Source: Saccharopolyspora erythraea NRRL 2338 (lineage in GTDB: Bacteria > Actinomycetota > Actinomycetes > Mycobacteriales > Pseudonocardiaceae). From it: 64,000 bases of DNA. The stretch lies in the NCBI RefSeq assembly GCF_000062885.1, contig NC_009142.1, forward strand, positions 5,507,584 through 5,571,583, read 5' to 3'. Of this stretch, positions 45,334-54,081 are shown piece after piece. Position numbers and translations under genes: made by a program. Position 1 is the stretch's first letter; every line of letters begins with the position of its first letter. The notes beneath the pieces are model-generated. The model did not search any database and was not told where the DNA came from. It saw nothing but the letters and a program-made list of their open reading frames with translations.

Positions 45334-46599
45334 TCAGCACGTTCGGCCGCGGGGGCCAGGAAGAACGAGCGCCCCTTTGACGACGGCGAAAAACCGTTCC
45401 AAGCCTGGCACCACGGTGTGCACAGCGCTCACCTCGCCTGGCAGTACAGCCACGTGACGGCGGTAGGCGGTGAACCCTGCCGCGGCCAGACGGGCGAGAA
45501 GTTCGTCCAATTGCGCACGAGGGGCTTCGGGTGAGGGGCGGTCGAAGAACGCTGTGGTGTGCGCGCGTTGCAAGGCGTCGGTGAAGTCGAAGCGGGCGCA
45601 GCGGTGCAATGCCGGATAGGGCTTCAGCGGAGTCAGAGCAGTGGGCGGGGGCGCTGTATGGGGCAGTTGGGATTCGAGGAGCTCGGTGATCGCGGCGGTG
45701 ACGGCGTCGCGTGTGGCGAGCGCGGCAGCTTGGCCGCGGCGATAGGGGGTTCCGTCACCGGGGGTGCAGTAGGCGAGGACGGTGGGGATATCCAGGTCGG
45801 TTGTGGCGTTGATGAGATGGACGGTGGCGTCGAGTTCACGCTGGGCCCGGGTATGAAGCAGGGCGAGGTCTTCCGGCAGGGTGTGCGGGTCGATGACGGT
45901 GGGCTGTCGACCCGACATGAAGGTGCGGACAGTCAGAAGTGAGCAAGCGTCACGTTCCACCGTCTCCAGTAAGGCATGAACAGTGGCCTCGTCCTGGGTA
46001 GGTGCGAGGCCATAACCGGACTGGACGGAGTAACGGGACAGCCCCTGGTAATCGGCGCGGTCGCCGACGCGGTCCCGGTAGACGTGTCCGTCCTGACCCG
46101 CATACCAGGGGGCACCCAGGTAGAGCGGGATTGTCGCGCCCTCTTGGCCGGCGTGAACTGCCTGGTATGCATAGCACGCGATTTCGCTGCCGGTGAGCTG
46201 CCTGAGCAGTGGCGCGCTCGCTTCTTCGGCCAGCACGCCGTCGGCGAGCTCTTCGGCGGCGATGAAACGCACGGCCGCACTGTCCAGGCTCGTCGGACCC
46301 GTGAGGAACCGCTCCAGTGCCTCGGCCAGTGCATAAAGGCGGGCTTCGGCCTGGTCTCGCCCCTTGCCGAGGCCACGGGCCCCCGAAGCGGGAGCTCCGG
46401 CCTCGTCGAGCAGATCACATTCCGCCAGCGATACGGGACCCGCCCACAGTCGCCAGCGCGGCCGCAGACCCAAGCTCAGGGCAGCCTGCTCGATGGCCGC
46501 GGTCGCCGGCTCCCCACCGCCGAGGGCCGGTGGGGAGCTTGACGGCGCCCCAGACGGCCAGAGCCGGCAAGCGCCGCCGAGCTCCCCACCGGACGGCAC
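45334..46599 (-). CDS. YcaO-like protein, likely RiPP-modifying enzyme
   Basis: The product is up to 421 residues long. The YcaO ATP-binding fold is clear: GARGLGKGRDQAEARLYALA then EALERFLTG, YRDRVGDRADYQGLSRYSVQ, SGYGLAPTQDEATVHALLET with VERDACSL, and the C-terminal RRHVAVLPGEVSAVHTVVPG. YcaO enzymes phosphorylate peptide backbone amides to install azolines, thioamides or amidines, usually on a RiPP precursor. No E1-like partner, SagB-type oxidase or TfuA gene is adjacent. The GTG at 46599 lies four bases after the stop of a 42-residue peptide gene. The first 40 residues lie on hairpin-forming DNA and are Gly/Pro/Ser rich, so a later start is possible. Confidence 0.85.
   Translation of the reverse strand: MPSGGELGGACRLWPSGAPSSSPPALGGGEPATAAIEQAALSLGLRPRWRLWAGPVSLAECDLLDEAGAPASGARGLGKGRDQAEARLYALAEALERFLTGPTSLDSAAVRFIAAEELADGVLAEEASAPLLRQLTGSEIACYAYQAVHAGQEGATIPLYLGAPWYAGQDGHVYRDRVGDRADYQGLSRYSVQSGYGLAPTQDEATVHALLETVERDACSLLTVRTFMSGRQPTVIDPHTLPEDLALLHTRAQRELDATVHLINATTDLDIPTVLAYCTPGDGTPYRRGQAAALATRDAVTAAITELLESQLPHTAPPPTALTPLKPYPALHRCARFDFTDALQRAHTTAFFDRPSPEAPRAQLDELLARLAAAGFTAYRRHVAVLPGEVSAVHTVVPGLERFFAVVKGALVLPGPRGRTC
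46509..46592 (-). promoter_or_regulatory. Mutually exclusive hairpins at the start of the YcaO gene
   Basis: Three segments share one 11-13 base sequence. In transcript order, segment C (46592-46580) can pair perfectly over 13 bases with segment B (46539-46527; CCGGTGGGGAGCT read on the plus strand). B can instead pair over 11 bases with segment A (46519-46509). Only one pairing can form at a time. The place, between a tiny peptide gene and the enzyme gene, suits an attenuator or a translation switch. This is inference from sequence. Confidence 0.5.
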
Positions 46600-46602
46600 C
46601 GC

Positions 46603-46731
46603 TTACGCGTCCTCGGGTGCCAAGTTCGTCGTGTCCGTCTCCAACTCGGCGGCGAGCGCCGCCTCGGTGGCCGTCAGCAGCGTGCCTTCCGGCTGCTGCG
46701 CTACCGCCATATCGCTGACAGCAGAACCCAT
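46603..46731 (-). CDS. Candidate RiPP precursor peptide
   Basis: A 42-residue peptide starts MGSAVSDMAVAQQPEGTLLT and ends NLAPEDA. It is acidic and rich in Ala, Thr and Glu. A strong GGAGGG site lies eight bases before the ATG, and the YcaO gene starts four bases after its stop on the same strand. The location is that of a precursor, but the peptide has no Cys and only a few Thr/Ser, unlike classic azole-type cores. It might be a precursor for another YcaO reaction, or a leader/recognition peptide. Confidence 0.55.
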   Translation of the reverse strand: MGSAVSDMAVAQQPEGTLLTATEAALAAELETDTTNLAPEDA

Positions 46732-46849
46732 AACAGCATCCCTCCATGATTTCGGTGGGCATTTGAACGCGGCCGTGGATGCGCCGCCCGGCCACGGTAG
46801 GTACAAGATCCACAAGCGCACCACACCTGGGACGCAGACACACCTGATC

Positions 46850-47235
46850 GGAGCAATGGCATCCTGTCGGTGTTCTCGATGCCCACCGGGAACAGCGTCA
46901 GACCCGCCCCGTCGATCAACCGCTCCAACTCGCAAAGCCGCGCTCCCCGCCGGTGACGTGATCGTGGTCGAGCACCAGGTCACCAGCGTGACTCCCGCAG
47001 GCCCCACACCGACCGAGATCGTTGCGCACCGGCCACGACCAACACGCGGGCCGCCGGCTGGACTGTTCGGTGGCGGCATGATCGACCAGATGTCGCCAGC
47101 GGTCATGCTCAGGACCGAGTGCAGCGCGATCCCGTGCGCTGAGGTGGCATCTGAAGCCAGATGCGATGAACAGTCCCGCCGTCCACGAGCCTGCCCGCAC
47201 GGTGCACCCGACTTGGTCGACTGGCCGCACTTCAC
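46850..47235 (-). pseudogene. HNH / endonuclease VII-like remnant
   Basis: From a GTG at 47235 the frame reads VKCGQSTKSGAPCGQARGRR, a Cys-rich start seen in mobile-element proteins. In other frames LGRCGACGSHAGDLVLDHDH (a Cys-x2-Cys with the LDHDHxTG motif of recombination endonuclease VII) and ERLIDGAGLTLFPVGIENTD follow. The frame breaks show a dead gene. It lies directly upstream of the candidate precursor. Confidence 0.45.
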
Positions 47236-47813
47236 GGCCCGACCCTGGCCGGCGTCTCCTGGCCGATCGCGTGGCGCCGCAATGCCTCGTGCTCCTCGTC
47301 GGTGAACACCGGCGCGACCACCCCGCCACAAGATCTCCTGATCAGGAAGCCTACCCAGCCAGCAGGTCACCGGAGCAGTTGCTGCCACAACGACTGGCCT
47401 GTGCGCTGACTCGCCCCTCCAAGGACGGTATCCACCGCCGCCTCGACGGCCTCGACGTCCAGCGCGGCACCTGGACCCCGAACGCAGACGAACTCACGGC
47501 ACGACTCGCCGAAGCCGCCGCGGCGGTATGACTGCCAACGCCGCCGAACGGCGGCAGAAGAGGTGATCCTGGGCCCAGCTCCTCAGGTATGGCCGCGCTC
47601 TGCAGTCGGGGCGCGCACCGTGGTGTGGGCGGTCGCGCTGGCGACGGCGGCTCTGCGGGATATGCTCGACCTCGCCGCACCAGGCCTTTTCCGCCGAATG
47701 GCTTCGGACGGTCGCTCGATCGTCCGGGCTCACCTCCGGGCGGGTGGTCTGACGAACAGCGAGACAGGTTGATCCTTCACGCTGCACAGGCGTTCCGGCT
47801 GCTCGAAGGCGGT
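47236..47813. other. Stretch with unassigned coding fragments
   Basis: The plus strand has a natural-looking tail, SKDGIHRRLDGLDVQRGTWT then NADELTARLAEAAAAV, ending at 47531. It is directly followed in another frame by MTANAAERRQKR. I could not name it. The rest shows no supported gene. Confidence 0.3.
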
Positions 47814-48002
47814 ATGAAAGAAAAGTCGACGCACCTGGCCCGTCACCACCGGCTGCTCGCCACCCGCGCCCACCTGCTGGAGCTGCTGGGCGAACAGGAG
47901 GCCGCCGCACGCGCCTATCGCGAGGCCGCCCGCCGCACCACGAGCGCCCCCGAACGCCGCCACCTCACCGACTGCGCGCACCGTCTGGAGAGTCCAGCAT
48001 GA
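47814..48002 (+). CDS. Short helical protein, possibly a gene fragment
   Basis: A 62-residue frame from ATG 47814 (AAGG just upstream) reads MKEKSTHLARHHRLLATRAH, LLELLGEQEAAARAYREAA and SAPERRHLTDCAHRLE. The helix-pair pattern with EAAxAYREA and PERRxL resembles the last helices of sigma-factor-like or TPR proteins. The frame continues upstream in poor-quality sequence, so it is probably the 3' end of a decayed gene. Confidence 0.35.
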   Translation: MKEKSTHLARHHRLLATRAHLLELLGEQEAAARAYREAARRTTSAPERRHLTDCAHRLESPA

Positions 48003-48208
48003 CCTGCGCCGCCACGGCGATTCCCGGCGCGCGGCGACGCTGGGCGGATCCACAAGACCCTGCACGTGCTGCGCTTGGTCGACGACACCGGCTACCGCCG
48101 GGACATCAGGGCCCAGGTCAACCTCCAGGAGGGCCGCCAGGCGCTGGCGCGGCGGATCTTCCACGGCCAGCGCGGCGAACTGCGCCGGCGCTACATTGAG
48201 CGCATCCC

Positions 48209-48560
48209 CTAATGAGCTGTGTGTGCCGCGACAGTGTGCTGGCCACGGAGGAGGAGACCGATGAGAAGCCGATACGAGCGTGCCCATGCAAAGGGGCGCG
48301 TGGGCACGCTCGCCTTCGGCAGGTAGTCGGCGGGCCGCGCCGCCATCGCGCGCAGGTGGATGACCGGCTCCAGCACCAGGGCGGCCACCGAGTCGGGTCC
48401 TTCGGCCGCGATACGGCCAGCGCACCGGAATTCTCGTGCGGCACGCCGAAAAAGGACTCCAGGCGGTCCGGCGGCCACATGTGCACGACCTCCGGCAGTC
48501 CCCGCCGGACCGGAGTCCCTGCGCGAGTTCGCCCGTCGATGCGGAGTGGGCCCTACGAGG
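48209..48560 (-). pseudogene. Class III aminotransferase fragment
   Basis: Minus-strand frames read VHMWPPDRLESFFGVPHENS and, shifted, IAAEGPDSVAALVLEPVIHL then RAMAARPADYLPKA. The AAxVLEPV segment and the PPxxYL following it are typical of the PLP-dependent class III aminotransferases just before the catalytic lysine domain. The lysine region and the N-terminus are missing. Confidence 0.45.
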
Positions 48561-48752
48561 CAGCGCCTCGGTAGAGGGCGACGCCGACAACGTCGCTGCG
48601 CTTGTGGGCGAGGTCGTTGACGACGCCCGTGCACTTGCCCGCGAGGGCGCCGTCGTGCGTATCGATGGCGGCGTGGTGGTGCATTGGGCACCCTTCATCG
48701 ACCGTCGACCCCTGTGGCGGGTGACGGGTGGAATGTGAGGTTCGGGCCGGGG

Positions 48753-49598
48753 TCAGCAGGTGTCGCAGGCACGGCGGCGTTCGAGCAGGACGGTGTCGCG
48801 CCAGGTGCCGTGGTGGGCGGCGATGCGTTCGCGCAGGCCGACGGTGCGGAATCCGGCGGAGTAGTGCAGGGCGAGGCTCGCGCGGTTTTCGGGGAAGATC
48901 GAGGTCTGCAGCGTCCACAGGCCGTGGGTGTCGGCTTCGGTGACCTGCTTGTGCAGCAGGGTCTTGCCGACGCCGCGGCCGCGGAAGCCGTCGCCGACGT
49001 AGACGGAGGTATCGCCGACTCCGGCGTAGCAGTCGCGGTTGGACACCGGGGTGATGGCGGCCCAGCCGGCGACTTCACCGTCGACCTCGGCGACCCAGCG
49101 GTGTTCCGGGAGCCATCTGGCTTCCAGGGTGTTGCGGGCGGGGACTTCGGTGTCGAAGGTGGCGTTGCCGGTGGCGATGCCTTCGGCGTAGATGCGGCGC
49201 ACCGCTGACCAATCCCTTGTTTCGAGGGGGCGGATGGTGACGTCGTCGGGCAGGTCGGTCGGGCAGCAGGGGCGGTCGAGCATGCCCATGACCGCCTCGG
49301 CGGCGTGCGGGAGTCCGGTGCAGCAGGCGGTGTTGACCGATACCCGGGTGGTGGTCCCCTCTTTCGACAGCACCACGAAGCCGACGTCGGCGAGCTTGCG
49401 CACGTGGTGCGAGCAGGTGGACTGGCTGATGCTCAGCTGTTCGGTCAACGCCCCCACCGTGGTCGAGCCCGCGGCGGCCACAGCATGCAGGAGCCGCACG
49501 CGCGTGGGTTCGGCCAGGCAGGAGAACCATTCCGCGTAGGTCGCCGCGGCCTCGGCCGGCAGCAGTCGCATGTCGGGCGTCTCGGGAGCCGTCGTCAT
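48753..49598 (-). CDS. ArsR regulator fused to an ArsN-type GNAT acetyltransferase
   Basis: The 281-residue fusion has an ArsR winged helix in residues 1-100 (YAEWFSCLAEPTRVRLLHAV, LTEQLSISQSTCSHHVRKLA, DVGFVVLSKEGTTTRVSVN), followed by Cys-rich TACCTGLPHA and DRPCCP, likely metalloid ligands. Residues 115-281 form an acetyltransferase of the ArsN1/phosphinothricin-acetyltransferase type (VTIRPLETRDWSAVRRIYAE, GIATGNATFDTEVP, VYVGDGFRGRGVGKTLLHKQ with the acetyl-CoA loop). ArsN1 acetylates arsinothricin and related amino acids. It is divergent from arsO- and MFS-like genes with three ArsR-type boxes between. The start at 49598 avoids overlap with the boxes. Confidence 0.9.
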   Translation of the reverse strand: MTTAPETPDMRLLPAEAAATYAEWFSCLAEPTRVRLLHAVAAAGSTTVGALTEQLSISQSTCSHHVRKLADVGFVVLSKEGTTTRVSVNTACCTGLPHAAEAVMGMLDRPCCPTDLPDDVTIRPLETRDWSAVRRIYAEGIATGNATFDTEVPARNTLEARWLPEHRWVAEVDGEVAGWAAITPVSNRDCYAGVGDTSVYVGDGFRGRGVGKTLLHKQVTEADTHGLWTLQTSIFPENRASLALHYSAGFRTVGLRERIAAHHGTWRDTVLLERRRACDTC

Positions 49599-49607
49599 GT
49601 CCCCAGT

Positions 49608-49682
49608 ATCGATGCACATCGATGGTTGCGTCAATCGATGTACGTCGATAGATTCACCTCAGCTTCATCGAAGAGTATCGAT
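49608..49682. promoter_or_regulatory. Three ArsR-type operator boxes
   Basis: ATCGATGCACATCGAT (49608-49623), ATCGATGTACGTCGAT (49634-49649) and ATCGAAGAGTATCGAT (49667-49682) are three 16-base inverted repeats with ATCGA arms in the 99-base divergent promoter. The first is perfect apart from its two central bases. They sit next to both start codons, the expected place for an autoregulating ArsR. Confidence 0.7.
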
Positions 49683-49697
49683 GGAAAGGTAGAGGTC

Positions 49698-51035
49698 ATG
49701 GACGAGATGCCGATCGTGATCGTGGGGGCAGGGCCAGTCGGACTGGCGGCGGCGGCGCACGTCGCCGAACGCGGCCTGGACCCGCTGGTGCTGGAAGCCG
49801 GCAGCCAGGCGGGCGCGTCGGTGCGCGAGTGGGGCCATGTCCGGCTGTTCTCGCAGTGGTCGGAGCTCATCGACCCTGCCGCCGCGCGTTTGCTGGACCA
49901 GCACGGGTGGCAGCGCCCGGACCCGGCGGGCTACCCCACCGGCGCGGACTGGGTCGCTGGATACCTGCAGCCCCTCGCCGCGGCACTCGGCGCACGGGTG
50001 CGGTTCAACGCCCGGGTGAGCGGTGTGGCGCGGCGCGGCCGGGACCGGGTGGTCGACGCCGGGCGCGAGGCCGAGCCGTTGACCGTGCACGTGGCCACCG
50101 CCGACGGCGATGAGCGGATCACCGCGCGGGCGGTCATCGACGCCTCCGGCACCTGGGGATCGCCGAACCCGCTGGGCGGTGACGGGCTGCCCGCGCTCGG
50201 CGAGCACGCGGCGTCGGAGCGGATCACCTACCGGGGCCCGGACCTGACCGATCCTCAGCAGCGGGCGCGGTATGCGGGTAAGCGCATCGCGATCGCCGGC
50301 AGCGGACACACCGCGCTGACCGCCCTGGTGAGCCTGGCGCGGCTGGCCGAGACCGAACCCGGCACCGAGATCGTGTGGATCCTGCGGCGCGGCACGGCGG
50401 GGACGGTCTTCGGCGGCGGCGAAGCCGACCAACTGCCCGCGCGCGGCGCGCTCGGCCAGCGGGCCAAGCAGGCCGCCGAGGCCGGATACGTGCGCACGGT
50501 GACCGGGTTCCGCACCGCCTCGGTCGAGACCGACGGGGACGACCGGCTGGTGCTGACCTCGTTCGAGGGCACCAAGACCGAACCGGTCGACGAGATCGTG
50601 GTGGCCACCGGGTTCCGCCCCGAGCTGTCCTGGCTCTCGGAGATCCGCCTCGGCCTGGACCCGGTGCTGCAAGCACCGGTCGAGCTGGCGCCGTTGATCG
50701 ACCCCAACGTGCACTCCTGCGGCACCGTCTACCCGCACGGCGCAAAGGAGTTGGCCCACCCCGAGCCAGGGGTGTTCCTGGCAGGGATGAAGAGCTACGG
50801 CCGCGCGCCGACGTTCCTGGCGATGACCGGCTACGAGCAGGTCCGCAGCCTGGCCGCCGCCCTCGCCGGAGACACCGAGGCCGCCGAACGCGTCGAGCTC
50901 GTGCTGCCCGAGACCGGCGTGTGCGGCGGCGCCGGGCTGTTCGACGAACCCGAAGCCGACCAGGGTGGCGGCTGCTGCAGCTCCCCACAGGCCGAGCTCG
51001 TCGACCTGAGTGCTCCGGCGTCCCGCGAGCGCTGA
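49698..51035 (+). CDS. arsO: Flavin-dependent monooxygenase of an arsenic locus (ArsO-like)
   Basis: The 445-residue FAD/NAD(P)H enzyme has PIVIVGAGPVGLAAAAHVAE at the start (FAD-binding GxGxxG), the second dinucleotide site RIAIAGSGHTALTALVSLAR at about residue 195, and the ATG motif VDEIVVATGFRPELSWL. This is the layout of the flavoproteins named ArsO in ars operons. The C-terminus has clustered cysteines (VCGGAG and GGGCC) that could bind a metalloid. The ATG at 49698 has a GGAAAGG site. The MFS gene follows 17 bases later, and both are likely controlled by the divergent ArsR fusion. Confidence 0.85.
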   Translation: MDEMPIVIVGAGPVGLAAAAHVAERGLDPLVLEAGSQAGASVREWGHVRLFSQWSELIDPAAARLLDQHGWQRPDPAGYPTGADWVAGYLQPLAAALGARVRFNARVSGVARRGRDRVVDAGREAEPLTVHVATADGDERITARAVIDASGTWGSPNPLGGDGLPALGEHAASERITYRGPDLTDPQQRARYAGKRIAIAGSGHTALTALVSLARLAETEPGTEIVWILRRGTAGTVFGGGEADQLPARGALGQRAKQAAEAGYVRTVTGFRTASVETDGDDRLVLTSFEGTKTEPVDEIVVATGFRPELSWLSEIRLGLDPVLQAPVELAPLIDPNVHSCGTVYPHGAKELAHPEPGVFLAGMKSYGRAPTFLAMTGYEQVRSLAAALAGDTEAAERVELVLPETGVCGGAGLFDEPEADQGGGCCSSPQAELVDLSAPASRER

Positions 51036-51052
51036 TGCCCGAGGATGGCTGC

Positions 51053-52276
51053 ATGACCGACACCGCTGTCTCCGCGCCCGTGACCCCGCAGGCGCGGCGG
51101 CAGTGGGCGTTGACCGCCCTGTGCATCACCGAGATCACCAGCTGGGGCGTGCTCTACTACGCCTTCCCCGTCCTCGCGCCGAGCATCAGTCTCGACACCG
51201 GGTGGTCGCTGCCCGCGGTGACGGGGGCGTTCTCGGTCAGCCAGATCGTCGCCGCCGTCGCGGGCATCGCCGTCGGGCGGTGGCTGGACCGCCGCGGGCC
51301 CCGCGCGGTGATGACCGCCGGGTCCGTCCTGGCCGTGCCCACGGTCATCGGGATCGCCTACGCCCCGACCTACGAGCTGTTCCTGCTCGCCTGGGCGGTC
51401 GCCGGCTTGGCGATGGCCGCCACGTTCTATCCGCCCGCGTTCGCCGCGCTCACCCGCTGGTACGGGCCCGACCGCGTTCGCGCCCTCACCGCGCTCACGC
51501 TCGTGGCCGGGCTGGCCAGCACCGTGTTCGCGCCGCTGACCGCGATGCTGAACCAGCACCTGGACTGGCGTGCCACCTACCTCGTGCTCGCCGTGGTGGT
51601 CGGTGTCGTCACGATCCCGCTGCACGCCAGCCTCACCCTGCCCTGGCCCCAGGATGGTCATCATGACCACGTCTCGGGCCCCGGTGTCGCGGCCGTGATC
51701 GCCCGCAGCCGCGCGTTCCTGGCACTGCTGGCGACCATGGCCATCGGCGGCTTCGGCGTCTACGCGGTCGTGATCAACCAGGTCCCGCTGCTGACCGAAC
51801 GCGGACTCGACACCCACCTGGCCGCCTGGGCCCTCGGGCTCGGCGGTCTGGGCCAGGTCCTCGGACGCCTGGGCTACGCGCCCCTGCAACGCCACACCAG
51901 TCCCCGCGGCCGCACCGCGATCATCCTCGCGGCCTGCGCTGCGACCACCGTGCTGCTCGGACTCATCCCCAGCCCACCGCTGCTGCTGGTGGCCGCCGCG
52001 GTGCTGGTGGGCATGACCCGTGGCGTGTTCACACTGCTGCAGGCCACCGCCGTGTCCGACCGGTGGGGCACCGCCGCCTACGGACGCCTGTCCGGGCTGC
52101 TGTCCGCGCCACTCATGCTCGCCATCGCCCTCGCGCCCTGGGGCGGCGCCGCACTGGCACAAGCCCTGGGCGGCTACCCGGCGCTGTTCGTCGTGTTGGG
52201 CGTGATGACGGCGGCAGGGGCGCTGCTGGCCCTGGCCACCCGCCCTCGTGCGGGTCAGCCGGCTTCGCGCTGCTGA
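51053..52276 (+). CDS. MFS transporter of the arsenic locus
   Basis: The 407-residue protein has about 12 transmembrane segments: MFS motif GRWLDRRGPRAVMTAGSVL after helix 2, a histidine-rich central loop (QDGHHDHVSGPG), and RGVFTLLQATAVSDRW in the second half. It is 17 bases downstream of the arsO-like gene, with an AGGA site before its ATG, so it is in the same operon. By context it exports an arsenical (possibly an organic or acetylated one) or a related toxin. No ArsB, Acr3 or ArsC gene is visible. The substrate is inference. Confidence 0.85.
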   Translation: MTDTAVSAPVTPQARRQWALTALCITEITSWGVLYYAFPVLAPSISLDTGWSLPAVTGAFSVSQIVAAVAGIAVGRWLDRRGPRAVMTAGSVLAVPTVIGIAYAPTYELFLLAWAVAGLAMAATFYPPAFAALTRWYGPDRVRALTALTLVAGLASTVFAPLTAMLNQHLDWRATYLVLAVVVGVVTIPLHASLTLPWPQDGHHDHVSGPGVAAVIARSRAFLALLATMAIGGFGVYAVVINQVPLLTERGLDTHLAAWALGLGGLGQVLGRLGYAPLQRHTSPRGRTAIILAACAATTVLLGLIPSPPLLLVAAAVLVGMTRGVFTLLQATAVSDRWGTAAYGRLSGLLSAPLMLAIALAPWGGAALAQALGGYPALFVVLGVMTAAGALLALATRPRAGQPASRC

Positions 52277-52770
52277 AGCTGGTCGGCGATCTCGGCCACC
52301 GCCGCCTTGGCCGTGCCGACGAGTGTGGCCGAGCCCAGCCCGTCCAGTCCCCGTAGCCGAGCAGGCGCAGGCGCGGCTCGCTCGCCGAGCGGGTCTGTTC
52401 GATGGCCACCACACCCTCGCGCCGGTCCAACCCGAGCGGTGCGAGGTGCTCAAGCCGGGGGCTGAAGCCGGTGCACCAGCGTGGTGCCGTCTTCCCAGGC
52501 GACACCGTGTTCGATGATCCGGTCGAACATCGGATCGGCCCGCAGCACGCCGCGGTCCCGGGCCTCGCGCACGCTGGGCACCATCACGATGTCGCCCTGG
52601 GCTCGGGGCCCGCCGGTGTCGGGGATCCCGGCGCGGCGGGCGGCTTCGCGTCGGGTGGCCAGCACCCGGCCATCGACGTCATCGGGCATGAACCGCGGTG
52701 AGCGCCGTGTCACCCACGTCATGTCCGTGACGGTGGACAGCTCGGCGAGGGTCTGCGAGCTCGGTGGCGA
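52255..52770 (-). pseudogene. Fragment of a FAD/NAD(P) oxidoreductase
   Basis: The minus-strand frames give TWVTRRSPRFMPDDVDGRVL, DPMFDRIIEHGVAWEDGTTL and, shifted, TGFSPRLEHLAPLGLDRREG with RLRLLGYGDWTGWA, then a last shift into ARAAVAEIADQLQQREAG. This is the C-terminal half of a flavoprotein monooxygenase-like enzyme similar in type to ArsO. The N-terminal FAD site is missing. It converges on the end of the MFS gene and overlaps it by about 20 bases. Confidence 0.65.
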
Positions 52771-52799
52771 TTCCCCGCCGGAGTGTGACCGGTGACTCG

Positions 52800-53031
52800 C
52801 CGTACGCCGGGCCTTCGACTTTCTCCATGGTCAACAGGCCCTCAACCGTCAGCTCCTCCAGCTGCGGCAGGAACGCCGGGACAGCTCGGGGGCGTCGACG
52901 ATCATGATCGCCACCGGAAGCTCCTCGCTCAGTGACAATCGCGCGGCGGCGCCGAGACCGCCACCGACCGCGACCACGGCCACCACCGGCACCTCGCCGC
53001 GCGCCAGCCATGCCTTGAGGAGAGGGGAGCG
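52800..53031 (-). pseudogene. Scraps of fluoride-channel (CrcB) and DUF190 genes
   Basis: A minus-strand piece joins GEVPVVAVVAVGGGLGAAAR, the start of a CrcB/Fluc fluoride channel, to LSEELPVAIMIVDAPE. In another frame follows PQLEELTVEGLLTMEKVE, the end of a DUF190 protein. CrcB and DUF190 genes are often neighbours, so a deletion may have fused the remnants. Confidence 0.5.
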
Positions 53032-53397
53032 AACGGCGGCTCTGGTCCCGCTGTGGGTCGGTGGGTGGCGCTGGCGGCTTGCTTGTGCTTGACGGGCTCG
53101 ACGACCATGAGGCGCCGCCAAGTGAACGGCAATGAGTATGGCGGTGGGCGACTACGACACCGTGGCGGCGTGGGGCCGGGGCGCATGACCATCGAACCAT
53201 CGCGACGATCGCCCGCCGTGGTGGTCTGGCCTCCGGCCGCGCCGACGAGGTGCGTCGGCGCTGACCCGTAGCGGACCCGTGCTCGCCACCGTCCGCGAGG
53301 CCCCCGCGACGCGATGGTGATGCACTTGGCGGGCTGACCCGGTGCCACAATCCGCAGCGAGGTGAACGGAGCAGGCGCCCGCGTGCAGCCGGGGGCG

Positions 53398-53613
53398 TCA
53401 GCGGGGACGGTCGACTCGGTGGGCGCCGACGGGGTTGGTGGTGCGGGCGGTGGCCAGCTGATCCAGCAGCACGGCCAGGTGGTGCTGGGCTTGGCGTGCG
53501 GTGGCGGTGTCGTTGCGGGCGCGGGCGAGGTTGCGGGCCTGGTAGGTGTGCAGGATTTCGACCATCAACGCGACCCGCACCTCACGGGGGTTCAGGGGCG
53601 GTTGCTCGGTCAC
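53398..53613 (-). CDS. Small helical hypothetical protein
   Basis: A 71-residue protein starts VTEQPPLNPREVRVALMVEI and continues with an Ala/Arg-rich amphipathic helix (YQARNLARARNDTATARQAQ, HHLAVLLDQLATART). The second of two adjacent GTG codons is chosen because AAGGAG lies six bases upstream, although the frame is open further. No family recognised; it looks like a short coiled-coil protein. Confidence 0.5.
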   Translation of the reverse strand: MTEQPPLNPREVRVALMVEILHTYQARNLARARNDTATARQAQHHLAVLLDQLATARTTNPVGAHRVDRPR

Positions 53614-53631
53614 CACGGTCTCCTTACCCAT

Positions 53632-54081
53632 CGTCCATGTGCGCGTGTGCTGAGCGTGACCCAGCGACCCGGGGGCGGCCAGGGCCGTTCGGCCTCCCGC
53701 TCTCGGGTGCGTGTACTGGGGGCGGCCGTAGGTGTAACCGAGCGTGCTCACCGGCGAGGAGGGCTTCGTTGTGCTCGAGATCCTGCTGAGGCTGATGCTT
53801 TCGATCCCAAGATCTCGGGTTTGGCCCGACTCGGTGCTGTCTTGCACCTGACCTGGGTAGACGGGACTTTCATCGCCGATGTTGTGCGGTTCGCACGAGC
53901 CACGCACACCGCAGCCCCGGAAGCAGCGGCGCCCCGCTCACGACGGTCAGGTGGATACGAGGCGCCGCTGCCGGCGAACGCGTGACGTGGCCCGTCCGCG
54001 CGTTCGCTCTGCGGAAGGTCGCGGTCTGGCCTGTAGCGGGCACGATAGGACTGACCTCATTGCGCGCGCGTTGGCAAGCGT
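53632..54081. other. Intergenic stretch without a supported gene
   Basis: Short frames on both strands here have no ribosome binding sites and Arg/Pro-rich translations typical of non-coding high-GC DNA. Nothing else recognised. Confidence 0.35.
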
